From the NCBI GenBank assembly GCA_013824905.1, contig PNOO01000100.1, positions 1 through 8,407 on the forward strand: a stretch of 8,407 bases of DNA. Reading direction: 5' to 3'. This document shows, in pieces, positions 1 through 6,111 of the stretch; position 1 is the first letter of the stretch, and every line of letters begins with the position of its first letter. The position numbers and the translations under genes were made by a program. Origin of the DNA: Syntrophus sp. (in: bacteria) (GTDB lineage Bacteria > Desulfobacterota > Syntrophia > Syntrophales > UBA5619). The notes under the pieces are model-generated. The model searched no databases. It saw nothing but the letters and a program-made list of their open reading frames with translations, and had not been told where the DNA came from.

Positions 1-1
1 T

Positions 2-118
2 AACAGCACGGTCTATGCGAACACGGTCCTTGCCGTGGCGGAAAAGATCAGGGAACGGGGCCGCCGCGCCCCTGACGCTCGCAGGGAGACCGTCACTCGC
101 CCGATCCCTCCCTATTGA
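2..118 (+). CDS. C-terminal fragment of an unidentified protein
   Basis: An open frame runs from the left edge to a TGA at 116-118 and gives 38 residues (begins NSTVYANTVL, ends RPIPPY). The third codon positions are mostly G or C, as in the neighbouring genes, which suggests a real coding tail. The visible part has a short amphipathic stretch (VLAVAEKIRERG) followed by an Arg/Pro-rich end with no recognisable motif. The start and nearly all of the protein lie outside the window, so no function is assigned. The -35 hexamer of the clpS promoter overlaps its stop codon, so the gene is probably a separate upstream unit. Confidence 0.5.
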   Translation, partial: NSTVYANTVLAVAEKIRERGRRAPDARRETVTRPIPPY

Positions 119-143
119 CACACTCAACACCGCTGTTTATATT
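115..143 (+). promoter_or_regulatory. sigma-70-type promoter of clpS-clpA-aat
   Basis: A perfect -35 hexamer TTGACA (115-120) is followed after 17 bp by TATATT (138-143). This places the transcription start near 150, about 30 bases before clpS. A dyad, ATTG-CTC-CAAT with a further T-A pair (143-155), sits just after the -10 and could be an operator or chance. A second TATAAT at 154-159 has no suitable -35. I saw no heat-shock sigma-32-like element. Confidence 0.7.
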
Positions 144-178
144 ATTGCTCCAATATAATGCATGTATAGAGGGGAAGG

Positions 179-490
179 ATGAAACCCGAACAGAATACCC
201 TGCCGGAAGGGGATGTTAAAGACGAACAGGAGATCCGGGAACCGAAGCTCTACCGGGTGATCCTACACAACGACGACTACACGACGATGGATTTCGTGAT
301 CGAGATCCTCATCTTAGTCTTCCATAAACCGGCGGCGGAGGCGATGCGGATCATGCTCGACGTCCATAAAAAAGGAAAAGGGATCTGCGGAGTCTATCAT
401 TACGATATTGCAGCCACAAAGGTCGCCCAGGTCCACACAGTGGCCCATAAACGGGAGTTCCCGCTGAAATGCTCCCTGGAAGAAGCCTGA
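179..490 (+). CDS. clpS: ATP-dependent Clp protease adaptor ClpS
   Basis: ClpS is the small cytosolic adaptor that binds proteins with destabilising N-terminal residues (Leu, Phe, Trp, Tyr) and hands them to ClpA for unfolding and degradation by ClpP. The 103-residue product has an acidic flexible N-terminus (about 1-22) and then the ClpS core. The N-degron pocket signature is intact: N31-D32-D33-Y34-T35-T36-M37 and H63, three less than the E. coli positions N34/D35/D36/M40/H66. The C-terminal EFPLKCSLEE (93-102) is typical of the family. An AGGGG at 170-174 lies a few bases before the ATG. The stop is 29 bp before clpA, as in the usual clpS-clpA pair, so co-transcription is very likely. Nothing looks broken. 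Confidence 0.97.
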   Translation: MKPEQNTLPEGDVKDEQEIREPKLYRVILHNDDYTTMDFVIEILILVFHKPAAEAMRIMLDVHKKGKGICGVYHYDIAATKVAQVHTVAHKREFPLKCSLEEA

Positions 491-519
491 GTGTCCCTGA
501 AGAACGGGAAAGAAGAATT

Positions 520-2796
520 ATGAAGATCAGTGAAAATCTAAACCGAATCATCATGGCGGCATATGCTGAAGCCAATGTCCGGCGGCATGAGTTCATCACA
601 CCGGAGCACCTCTTGTACGCTTCTCTTTTCTTCGATGAGGGAAAGGATCTTATCCTCAACTGCGGCGGAGACCCCACCCGGCTGAAAAAAGCCCTCGAGA
701 AACACCTCGAAGAGACGGACACAGTCTCCACTGCCACCCGAGCCATTCAGTCTCTCGGCTTCCAGAGCATTCTCGAGAGGGCCGCCTGGCACACCTCCTC
801 CGCCCAGAAACAGACCCTGGAGCTGGGTGATGTTCTTGTCTCGATCCTCGACGAAAAGGAGTCCCACGCCTCCTTCTTCCTCAGGAGAGAGGAGATCAGC
901 CGGCTCGGGATCCTCAACTACATCTCGCACGGCATCTCGGTCCTCTCCGGCGATGGAGGCTCCCAACGAGAGAGTCCGGAATCCCATGAAGGGACGATCA
1001 TCCGGGAGGCGAAAGAGGATCGGACAAAATTCCTCAAGAACTACACGCTGGAGCTCACCGCCCGGGCGAAGGCCGGTGAGATGGACCCCCTGATCGGCCG
1101 GGAGGATATCCTGGAAAGGACTATCCAGGTCCTCTGCCGTCGCTTCAAGAACAATCCGGTGCATGTCGGCGAACCCGGCGTGGGAAAGACGGCAATCACC
1201 GAAGGGCTTGCCCAGCTCATCGCCGAAGACCGGGTCCCGAAAAAGCTTCGGGGCGCGAAAATCTATTCCCTGGATATGGGAGCGGTCCTTGCCGGCACCC
1301 GCTTCCGTGGCGACTTTGAGGAACGGCTGAAACGGATCATCAACGATCTCCAAAAACTGGAGAAAGCGATCCTTTTCATCGACGAGATCCACAACGTCAT
1401 CGGCGCCGGCGCCGTCTCCGGCGGGTCGATGGATGCCGGAAACATCCTCAAACCGGCCCTCGTCTCCGGAACGCTCCGCTGTATCGGCTCGACCACCTAC
1501 GACGAATACCGGAAATATTTCGAGAAGGATGGGGCCTTCTCCCGCCGTTTTCAGAAGGTCGAGGTCCCGGAACCCTCTGTCGAAGACACCTTCCGGATCC
1601 TCCAAGGCCTCCGCGAGCGTTATGAAACATACCATCAGGTTGCTTATACTGAGGAGGGTCTTAGAGCGGCAGCCGACCTCTCCCACCGCTATATCAGCGA
1701 CCGCCGTCTCCCGGACAAGGCGATCGACGTGATCGACGAGGCGGGCGCCTTCACCTCGATGAACCGTGGCGATGACCTTGTGGACCGGGTGGAGATCGGG
1801 GCAAAGGAGATAGAGACCGTCGTCGCCCGTATCGCCCGCATCCCGGAGAAGAGTATCTCCACAACGGAGATCGGAAAACTCAAGGATCTGGAAACCCAGC
1901 TAAAGGCCCGGATTTTCGGTCAGGACGAGGCGGTGGAAAAGGTCGTCGAAGCGGTCAAGCGGTCTCGCGCCGGCTTCCGCGAACCGGACAAGCCAGTCGC
2001 CTCTCTCCTCTTTGTGGGGCCGACGGGGGTGGGAAAGACGGAGCTCGCACGGCAACTGGCAACAACTCTAAGCGTACCGCTGCTCCGCTACGACATGAGC
2101 GAGTACCAGGAGAAACACACAGTGGCCAAGTTTGTCGGGGCGCCTCCGGGCTACGTAGGTTATGAGGAAGGAGGGCTCCTCACCGAGGCTATCCGGAAAA
2201 ATCCCCACGCCGTACTCCTGTTGGACGAGATCGAGAAGGCCCATGTCGATATCTTCAACACACTCCTGCAGGTCATGGACTACGCGACACTCACGGATAA
2301 CAACGGCAAAAAAGCGGACTTCCGCAACGTCATCCTACTGATGACCTCCAACGCCGGCGCCAGGGAGATAGGACGACAGGCCATCGGCTTCGAGGGGCAG
2401 CCCATCAACCGGGATGCCGTCTTCAAGGCCGTCGAAAAGATCTTTTCCCCCGAATTCCGTAACCGTCTCGACGGCGTCGTGAACTTCCACAGCCTCGAGG
2501 AGGCGGTGGTTCTGAAGATCGTGAAAAAGGCCATCGTCGAATTCGCCGCGCAGCTCACCGATAAGAGGGTCCTTCTCACAGTCACCGATCGCTGCTGCGA
2601 CTGGCTCGCCCATCGGGGTTACTCCCCGGAATTCGGGGCGAGGGAGATCGCCCGGCTGATCCAGGACAGTATCAAGCGGTTCTTCGTGGACGAGGTTCTC
2701 TTCGGGAGCCTGCGGGAGGGAGGAGAGGCCGTCGCCGACATCGAAAACGATGACGTGGTCATCCGGGTAACCCATGCCGGTTTATCGACTCCCTGA
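520..2796 (+). CDS. clpA: ATP-dependent Clp protease ATP-binding subunit ClpA
   Basis: ClpA is the hexameric AAA+ unfoldase that threads substrates, including those delivered by ClpS, into the ClpP chamber. I choose ATG 520 (begins MKISENLNRI) because GGGAAAGAAG lies just upstream at 506-515 and the length becomes 758 residues, the same as E. coli ClpA. An in-frame ATG at 469 would overlap clpS and add 17 residues with no family character. Domains: N-terminal Clp_N repeats (about 1-145); D1 ATPase with Walker A GEPGVGKT (217-224) and Walker B ILFIDE (284-289); D2 ATPase with Walker A GPTGVGKT (500-507) and Walker B VLLLDE (565-570); then a ClpB-type C-terminal small domain. The ClpP-docking loop IGF is at 622-624, which separates it from ClpB. 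No clpP lies in the window. The next gene, aat, starts inside its 3' end. Confidence 0.97.
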   Translation: MKISENLNRIIMAAYAEANVRRHEFITPEHLLYASLFFDEGKDLILNCGGDPTRLKKALEKHLEETDTVSTATRAIQSLGFQSILERAAWHTSSAQKQTLELGDVLVSILDEKESHASFFLRREEISRLGILNYISHGISVLSGDGGSQRESPESHEGTIIREAKEDRTKFLKNYTLELTARAKAGEMDPLIGREDILERTIQVLCRRFKNNPVHVGEPGVGKTAITEGLAQLIAEDRVPKKLRGAKIYSLDMGAVLAGTRFRGDFEERLKRIINDLQKLEKAILFIDEIHNVIGAGAVSGGSMDAGNILKPALVSGTLRCIGSTTYDEYRKYFEKDGAFSRRFQKVEVPEPSVEDTFRILQGLRERYETYHQVAYTEEGLRAAADLSHRYISDRRLPDKAIDVIDEAGAFTSMNRGDDLVDRVEIGAKEIETVVARIARIPEKSISTTEIGKLKDLETQLKARIFGQDEAVEKVVEAVKRSRAGFREPDKPVASLLFVGPTGVGKTELARQLATTLSVPLLRYDMSEYQEKHTVAKFVGAPPGYVGYEEGGLLTEAIRKNPHAVLLLDEIEKAHVDIFNTLLQVMDYATLTDNNGKKADFRNVILLMTSNAGAREIGRQAIGFEGQPINRDAVFKAVEKIFSPEFRNRLDGVVNFHSLEEAVVLKIVKKAIVEFAAQLTDKRVLLTVTDRCCDWLAHRGYSPEFGAREIARLIQDSIKRFFVDEVLFGSLREGGEAVADIENDDVVIRVTHAGLSTP

Positions 2797-3508
2797 TCAG
2801 ATCCAATTTCCCCCCGTTGAGCGCTCCGTAAAAAGCGGCTTGCTGGCCGTCGGAGGCGACCTCTCACCGGAGAGGCTTCTGGCCGCCTACCGGGAGGGGA
2901 TCTTCCCCTGGTACTCCGAGGGGGAACCACTCCTCTGGTGGTCGCCCGATCCCCGCTTCGTCCTGTTCCCTGAGGAACTCCGCATCTCGCGCAGCATGCG
3001 GCAGTTCCTGAAAAAGGAATTTCTCCGGATCACTTTCGATCATGACTTCCGGGAGGTGATCGCCGCCTGTCGGAAGCCCCGTCCCGACCAGGACGGCACT
3101 TGGATCACAAAAGAGATGGAGGAGGCCTATGTCACCCTCCACAACCTCGGTTACGCCCACTCCGTCGAGGTCCGGCAGGAAGGAACGCTTGTGGGCGGCC
3201 TTTACGGCGTCTCACTCGGCCACGTCTTCTTCGGTGAGTCGATGTTCTCGACAAAGGCGAACGCCTCCAAAGCAGCCCTCATCACACTCGTCTCCCGCCT
3301 GCAGGAACTCCATTTCGACCTCATCGACTGCCAAGTTGAAACCCCCCATCTCGGAAGCCTCGGCGCTCGTCTCATCCCCCGCCAGGAGTTCAGCGCCCTT
3401 CTGAAGGAGTCCCTCCGGTACGAGACATTCCGGGGAAACTGGGGGACGCTGATCAAGACTTCCTGCAAAAGCCCACGCCCCGCCTACCCGGGAATACGCC
3501 ACGGATAA
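2774..3508 (+). CDS. aat: leucyl/phenylalanyl-tRNA--protein transferase
   Basis: Aat transfers Leu or Phe from aminoacyl-tRNA to the N-terminus of proteins beginning with Lys or Arg, which creates the degron read by ClpS-ClpA. The 244-residue product shows the family blocks in order: GLLAVGGDLS (22-31), REGIFPWY (40-47), WWSPDPR (55-61), TWITKEM (109-115), GLYGVSLGHVFFGESMFS (142-159), NASKAAL (163-169) and LIDCQ (183-187). E155, D185 and Q187 align with the catalytic-site E156, D186 and Q188 of E. coli, one position lower. ATG 2774 gives the usual MPVYRLP start and lies 23 bp inside clpA, in another frame, so translation is probably coupled. Oddity: after AHSVEV the residue is Arg (134), where relatives usually have Trp. 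The placement makes a full write-read-degrade N-degron operon. Confidence 0.96.
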   Translation: MPVYRLPDQIQFPPVERSVKSGLLAVGGDLSPERLLAAYREGIFPWYSEGEPLLWWSPDPRFVLFPEELRISRSMRQFLKKEFLRITFDHDFREVIAACRKPRPDQDGTWITKEMEEAYVTLHNLGYAHSVEVRQEGTLVGGLYGVSLGHVFFGESMFSTKANASKAALITLVSRLQELHFDLIDCQVETPHLGSLGARLIPRQEFSALLKESLRYETFRGNWGTLIKTSCKSPRPAYPGIRHG

Positions 3509-3548
3509 CGCCTGTCAAACCGACTTCCCCGACAATGCCGCCTATGGC

Positions 3549-3596
3549 GATCCCAATTACCCTTGGAAGGCTTACATAACGACATAACACCAGGTT
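3549..3596 (+). repeat. dispersed intergenic repeat, copy A
   Basis: By hand alignment without gaps, 38 of 48 bases match 5915-5962 (offset 2366). Shared blocks include GATCCC, ATTACCC, AGGC, ATAAC and CATAAC. Both copies start shortly after the stop codon of a plus-strand gene (40 bp after aat here, 9 bp after pilZ there). Both are followed, at different distances, by an identical AAAGAACACC. Both can be read in one frame as DP(N/D)YPW(K/E)A ending at a stop, so they could be decayed coding sequence, but the differing spacers argue for a non-coding element. Confidence 0.65.
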
Positions 3597-3624
3597 GAAT
3601 CGGGTCGCGCCGGATTCATTTTCT
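3597..3624 (+). terminator. possible weak terminator after aat
   Basis: GAATC (3597-3601) can pair with GATTC (3613-3617). Two G-C pairs and one wobble lie inside, one mismatch interrupts the stem, and ATTTTCT follows. The stem is imperfect and the T-run short, so this is only a candidate for ending the clpS-clpA-aat transcript. Confidence 0.3.
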
Positions 3625-3683
3625 CAAAGAACACCTAAACTTTTCTCACGGATTGCCGATAAGAAGAATGTGGGGCGGTGCGA

Positions 3684-3713
3684 TTGAGTGCAATCTGCAT
3701 CCTTGCCTATCGT
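3684..3713 (+). promoter_or_regulatory. weak promoter candidate for the response regulator gene
   Basis: TTGAGT (3684-3689), an 18-bp spacer and TATCGT (3708-3713) resemble a poor sigma-70 promoter about 75 bp before the start codon. The -35 overlaps the dyad GATTG-AGTG-CAATC (3682-3695), which could be an operator. No better promoter was seen in this gap, so read-through from aat is also possible. Confidence 0.25.
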
Positions 3714-3795
3714 TGCCGCAGACATCCGCCTGTCTCACGGTGTGCAACCCTATGATGACGCTACATAACAACTGAAAGAATCACGGAGTTCTCAC

Positions 3796-5271
3796 ATGGC
3801 AAACATCCTGATCATCGATGACGACGTTGTTATGACGGAACTGCTTTCCCAGGCGATAAAGGAGCGGGGGTACGACATCGTCTGCACCCATACGCTGGAG
3901 GAAGGCCTCAGTGCGGCAAAGTCCGGGAGTTTCGCCGTCGTCTATCTCGACGTTTGCCTGCCGGACGGAAACGGTCTGGACGCCATTCCCGAACTCAGAA
4001 ATATCCTCTCCTCCCCGGAGGTCATCATCATGACGGGGGCCGGCGATCCCGATGGGGCTGAGTTGGCCATCAAAAGCGGGGCCTGGGACTATCTCGAAAA
4101 GCCTTCCTCCATGAACATGATGATCCTGCCCCTCGTGCGGGCGCTCCAGTACCGCGACGTCAAGCTTGCACAAAAACCCCTGATGACGCTGAAGCGGCAA
4201 GGCATCGTCGGCAGCAGTCCGAGCATAATGGCCTGTCTCGAACGGGTCGCCCATGCGGCGGGGTATGATGCCAGCGTACTCGTTACCGGAGAGACGGGGA
4301 CGGGCAAGGAAGGCTTCGCTTGGGCGATCCACGAGAACAGCCGGCGGGCCGACAAGAACTTCGTCGTGGTCGACTGCGCCACCTTATCGGACACCCTCGT
4401 GGAAAGCGTTCTCTTCGGTTACCAGAAGGGCGCCTTCACCGGTGCCGACCGGTCCCGGGAGGGGCTCATCAAGCAGGCGGACGGCGGGACGCTCTTTCTC
4501 GATGAAATCGGCGAACTCCCCCTTTCCGTGCAGAAGGCATTCCTTAGGGTTCTGCAGGAACGCCGTTTTCGGCCCCTGGGCGGCAAGGAGGAACTCAGGA
4601 GCGACTTCAGGCTTGTCGCTGCGACAAATCGCGATCTCGACACGATGGTCCGGGACGGTCTGTTCCGGAGTGATCTGCTCTACCGCATCCGCTCCTTCAC
4701 GATCGATCTGCCGCCCCTGCGTGAGCACCCGGAAGATATCCCGGCGCTCGTGACGTACCATGTCATCCGGCTGGCGGAACGACATGGCGGCAAAATGATC
4801 AATTTTTCGCCTGAATTTCTGGAAGACCTGAAGGCTTATGACTGGCCCGGCAATGTCCGTGAACTGATCAACGCCCTGGAGCGGGTCCTGGCCGAGGCCG
4901 GCTATGATGCCTCCGTGTTTCCCAAGGATCTTCCCTCCCATATCCGGGTGAGGATGGCCCGATCCGCAATCGGCGGTAAAGCGATAGCACCCAAGGCGAC
5001 TCCCCTGTCGGACGGCATCGGACATCTCCCGAAGCTCCAGGCTCTCAGGGACGACGCCATCGCCCAGGTGGAAAAGCAGTACCTCCGGGATCTGATGGCG
5101 GTCACCGGGGACAGCATCAAAAAAGCCTGCGCCGTTTCGGGTCTTTCCCGCTCACGCCTTTACGAACTGATAAAAAAGTACCAAACCTCGCCCTTGCAAG
5201 GGCTCCGCTATTGTCCGGCATCACCGGACGATTTCCGGCTCAACCGGACAATGTCCACACCGGCCGGATAG
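3796..5271 (+). CDS. sigma-54-dependent response regulator, NtrC family
   Basis: This is a two-component regulator that, when phosphorylated, oligomerises and uses ATP to open sigma-54 promoter complexes. Receiver domain (1-120): acidic pocket D8-D9-D10, phospho-acceptor D52, T80 and K102 (EKP). AAA+ domain (about 137-370): Walker A GETGTGKE (165-172), sigma-54-contact loop GAFTGA (212-217), Walker B TLFLDE (232-237), arginine region RSDLLYRI (291-298) and WPGNVREL (350-357). A linker leads to a Fis-type helix-turn-helix (about 427-462, SGLSRSRLYELIKKY). GGAG at 3785-3788 supports ATG 3796. The protein continues about 28 residues past the helix-turn-helix, while relatives usually stop near it. 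The DNA of this tail carries the tandem dyads described separately. No histidine kinase is in the window, so the partner and signal are unknown. The downstream gene encodes a PilZ protein. Confidence 0.95.
   Translation: MANILIIDDDVVMTELLSQAIKERGYDIVCTHTLEEGLSAAKSGSFAVVYLDVCLPDGNGLDAIPELRNILSSPEVIIMTGAGDPDGAELAIKSGAWDYLEKPSSMNMMILPLVRALQYRDVKLAQKPLMTLKRQGIVGSSPSIMACLERVAHAAGYDASVLVTGETGTGKEGFAWAIHENSRRADKNFVVVDCATLSDTLVESVLFGYQKGAFTGADRSREGLIKQADGGTLFLDEIGELPLSVQKAFLRVLQERRFRPLGGKEELRSDFRLVAATNRDLDTMVRDGLFRSDLLYRIRSFTIDLPPLREHPEDIPALVTYHVIRLAERHGGKMINFSPEFLEDLKAYDWPGNVRELINALERVLAEAGYDASVFPKDLPSHIRVRMARSAIGGKAIAPKATPLSDGIGHLPKLQALRDDAIAQVEKQYLRDLMAVTGDSIKKACAVSGLSRSRLYELIKKYQTSPLQGLRYCPASPDDFRLNRTMSTPAG
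5190..5203. repeat. perfect 14-bp palindrome GCCCTTGCAAGGGC
   Basis: This is an exact palindrome within the codons just after the helix-turn-helix of the regulator. It lies directly before the tandem dyad array. It could be a further protein site or a small hairpin (5-bp stem, TGCA loop). There is no T-run, so it is not an obvious terminator. Confidence 0.6.
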
Positions 5272-5283
5272 TATCCACCCGTC
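5204..5283. promoter_or_regulatory. 20-bp-phased tandem dyad array, probable enhancer (UAS) sites
   Basis: Inverted repeats follow one another in an exact 20-bp register. Site 1 (5211-5231) is TTGTCCGG-N5-CCGGACGA, site 2 (5231-5251) is ATTTCCGG-N5-CCGGACAA, and site 3 (5251-5271) is ATGTCCAC-N5-CCGGATAG. Their centres are 5221, 5241 and 5261; they match an ideal TTGTCCGG/CCGGACAA dyad at 15, 14 and 11 of 16 positions. A decaying fourth half follows (GTATCCAC, 5271-5278). NtrC-type activators bind paired dyads as dimers; the array lies roughly 140-200 bp before the predicted start at the 5389-5403 promoter. Function as binding sites for the regulator encoded here is inference. The array is inside coding sequence and ends at the stop codon. 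Confidence 0.6.
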
Positions 5284-5324
5284 AGCGACCACAATCCTTC
5301 ATCGCCCGCACCTGCAAACCTCCG

Positions 5325-5372
5325 ATAAAATAATTATTACTTTGTTATTTTAAAGAGTTGTATAATATTGGG
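5325..5372. promoter_or_regulatory. AT-rich segment between enhancer-like sites and promoter
   Basis: A run of mostly A/T lies between the dyad array and the -24/-12 promoter. It contains TAA-N4-TTG at 5351-5360, a partial match to the IHF consensus core, and could be a bend that brings activator to promoter. It also contains TATAAT (5361-5366), but with only a poor -35 (TTACTT, 5337-5342), so a weak sigma-70 promoter is an alternative. Confidence 0.35.
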
Positions 5373-5388
5373 ATGCCAACAGCAGTTC

Positions 5389-5403
5389 TGGCACACTTAT
5401 TGA
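5389..5403 (+). promoter_or_regulatory. sigma-54-type (-24/-12) promoter of pilZ
   Basis: TGGCAC (5389-5394), five bases, then TTGA (5400-5403) matches the consensus TGGCAC-N5-TTGC except for the last C. The invariant -24 GG is present and the -12 G is preceded by TT. Predicted transcription start is near 5414, giving a leader of about 130 bases before pilZ. The sigma-54-dependent activator encoded immediately upstream and the dyad array at 5204-5283 support the call. Confidence 0.65.
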
Positions 5404-5545
5404 ATTACTGATCACGGGACAGGCCATTCCTCTGGAGGATGATGGATTCAAGGATTTCTAAGGGTAGGGTGCGGTTGCTTTTCCTGTTTTCACCGCGCAT
5501 AAAAGCAGGTCCTGATCAACACAATTAAAAAAGGAGGTAATGATC

Positions 5546-5905
5546 ATGAATGAAGCCGGGATGAGTGCAGAGAAGCGACAATCTTCAAGGGTGCAAACCA
5601 GCATTCCCGTCCGGTACAGGGAACTTCGAGACGGGGCCGAAGTGGTCAGTGTTGGTACGCTCACCAGCGATGTGAGCACAGGCGGTTTGCGTTTTGGGAC
5701 GAACAAGTTTATCTCTAACGCATGCCGCCTGATGTTGGAACTTGATATACCTACACTGACAAAACCGATTACGGCTCTTTCCAAGGTTATCTGGACACAG
5801 AAGGTGGACGCGAGAGACGATTGCCAATACCAAGTAGGTAATCAATTTATGGAAATAACCAAGAAGGATCAAGAGCTGATAGCAACATATCTGAAAAGCC
5901 TTTAA
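5546..5905 (+). CDS. PilZ-domain protein, probable c-di-GMP effector
   Basis: The product is a single-domain protein of 119 residues. I choose ATG 5546 (MNEAGMSAEKRQ) because AAGGAGG at 5531-5537 lies 8 bases before it; an ATG at 5540 is only two bases from that site. The c-di-GMP-binding signature is present: RQSSR near residues 11-15 (RxxxR) and DVSTGG near 43-48 (D/NxSxxG). The rest is a beta-rich PilZ barrel ending in a helix (KKDQELIATYLKSL). No signal peptide or membrane segment is visible, so it is probably cytosolic. PilZ proteins commonly change motility, secretion or exopolysaccharide output when c-di-GMP rises; the target here is not shown by the sequence. The sigma-54-type promoter upstream and the adjacent NtrC-family regulator suggest dedicated transcriptional control. 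Confidence 0.88.
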   Translation: MNEAGMSAEKRQSSRVQTSIPVRYRELRDGAEVVSVGTLTSDVSTGGLRFGTNKFISNACRLMLELDIPTLTKPITALSKVIWTQKVDARDDCQYQVGNQFMEITKKDQELIATYLKSL

Positions 5906-5914
5906 TAGTACGAT

Positions 5915-5962
5915 GATCCCGATTACCCCTGGGAGGCATGTATAACCCCATAACGCCATGTT
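5915..5962 (+). repeat. dispersed intergenic repeat, copy B
   Basis: This is the partner of 3549-3596 with 38 of 48 bases identical and no gaps. It starts 9 bp after the pilZ stop codon. It contains ATAAC-GCCAT-GTTAT (5950-5964), a small inverted repeat less well conserved in copy A. The exact AAAGAACACC that also follows copy A is at 5977-5986. A related sequence in inverse orientation may lie at 6050-6082. Confidence 0.65.
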
Positions 5963-6078
5963 ATTATAAATCGCATAAAGAACACCGTACCGACATTGCT
6001 TAGTTATTTTTTATAGCCCGTCTATCGCTAATCGCTTTGGCGAAATGATCGGTGTGGAGTTACGCAGCCTGTGTGTTA

Positions 6079-6101
6079 GGGGATGGGCAATACCCACCCC
6101 C
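6079..6101. terminator. strong hairpin between pilZ and vapC, possible bidirectional terminator
   Basis: GGGGATGGG (6079-6087) pairs with CCCACCCCC (6093-6101) with one A-C mismatch around a 5-base CAATA loop. It lies 10 bases after the vapC stop on the minus strand and between convergent genes. Neither strand has a T-run after the stem, so factor-independent termination is uncertain; it may instead block exonucleases or be a repeat-type palindrome. The rest of 5906-6111 holds repeat copy B and no gene. Confidence 0.4.
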
Positions 6102-6111
6102 GGCTTTCACG

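Larger units (their letters stand above)
3509..3795. other. non-coding gap between aat and the response regulator
   Basis: No convincing gene is seen here. The stretch holds the first copy of the dispersed repeat (3549-3596), a hairpin-like sequence (3597-3617), an exact AAAGAACACC shared with the second repeat copy (3626-3635), a small dyad GATTG-AGTG-CAATC (3682-3695), a weak promoter candidate and the regulator's ribosome binding site GGAG (3785-3788). One frame reads open into a stop at about 3588 but has no start or ribosome binding site. I found no GTCCGG/CCGGAC dyads and no sigma-54 promoter. Confidence 0.6.

Noticed and set aside
469..519. Upstream ATG 469 as clpA start
   Set aside because: It lies inside clpS, adds 17 residues without family similarity, and ATG 520 has the ribosome binding site and gives the standard 758-residue length.
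538..1686. Long minus-strand open frame (382 codons) opposite clpA
   Set aside because: It is the antisense shadow of strongly supported clpA codons in GC-rich DNA; its translation has no recognisable domain and there is no matching ribosome binding site.
3670..3700. Sigma-54 promoter before the response regulator gene
   Set aside because: GG and GC pairs occur, but the spacing is 11 rather than 10 and there is no TGGCAC-like -24 element.
5915..6082. Integron attC site beside vapBC
   Set aside because: Inverted outer and inner arms exist, but the spacers are about 20 bases instead of 4-6, the core does not fit GTTRRRY, and no integrase or cassette array is visible.
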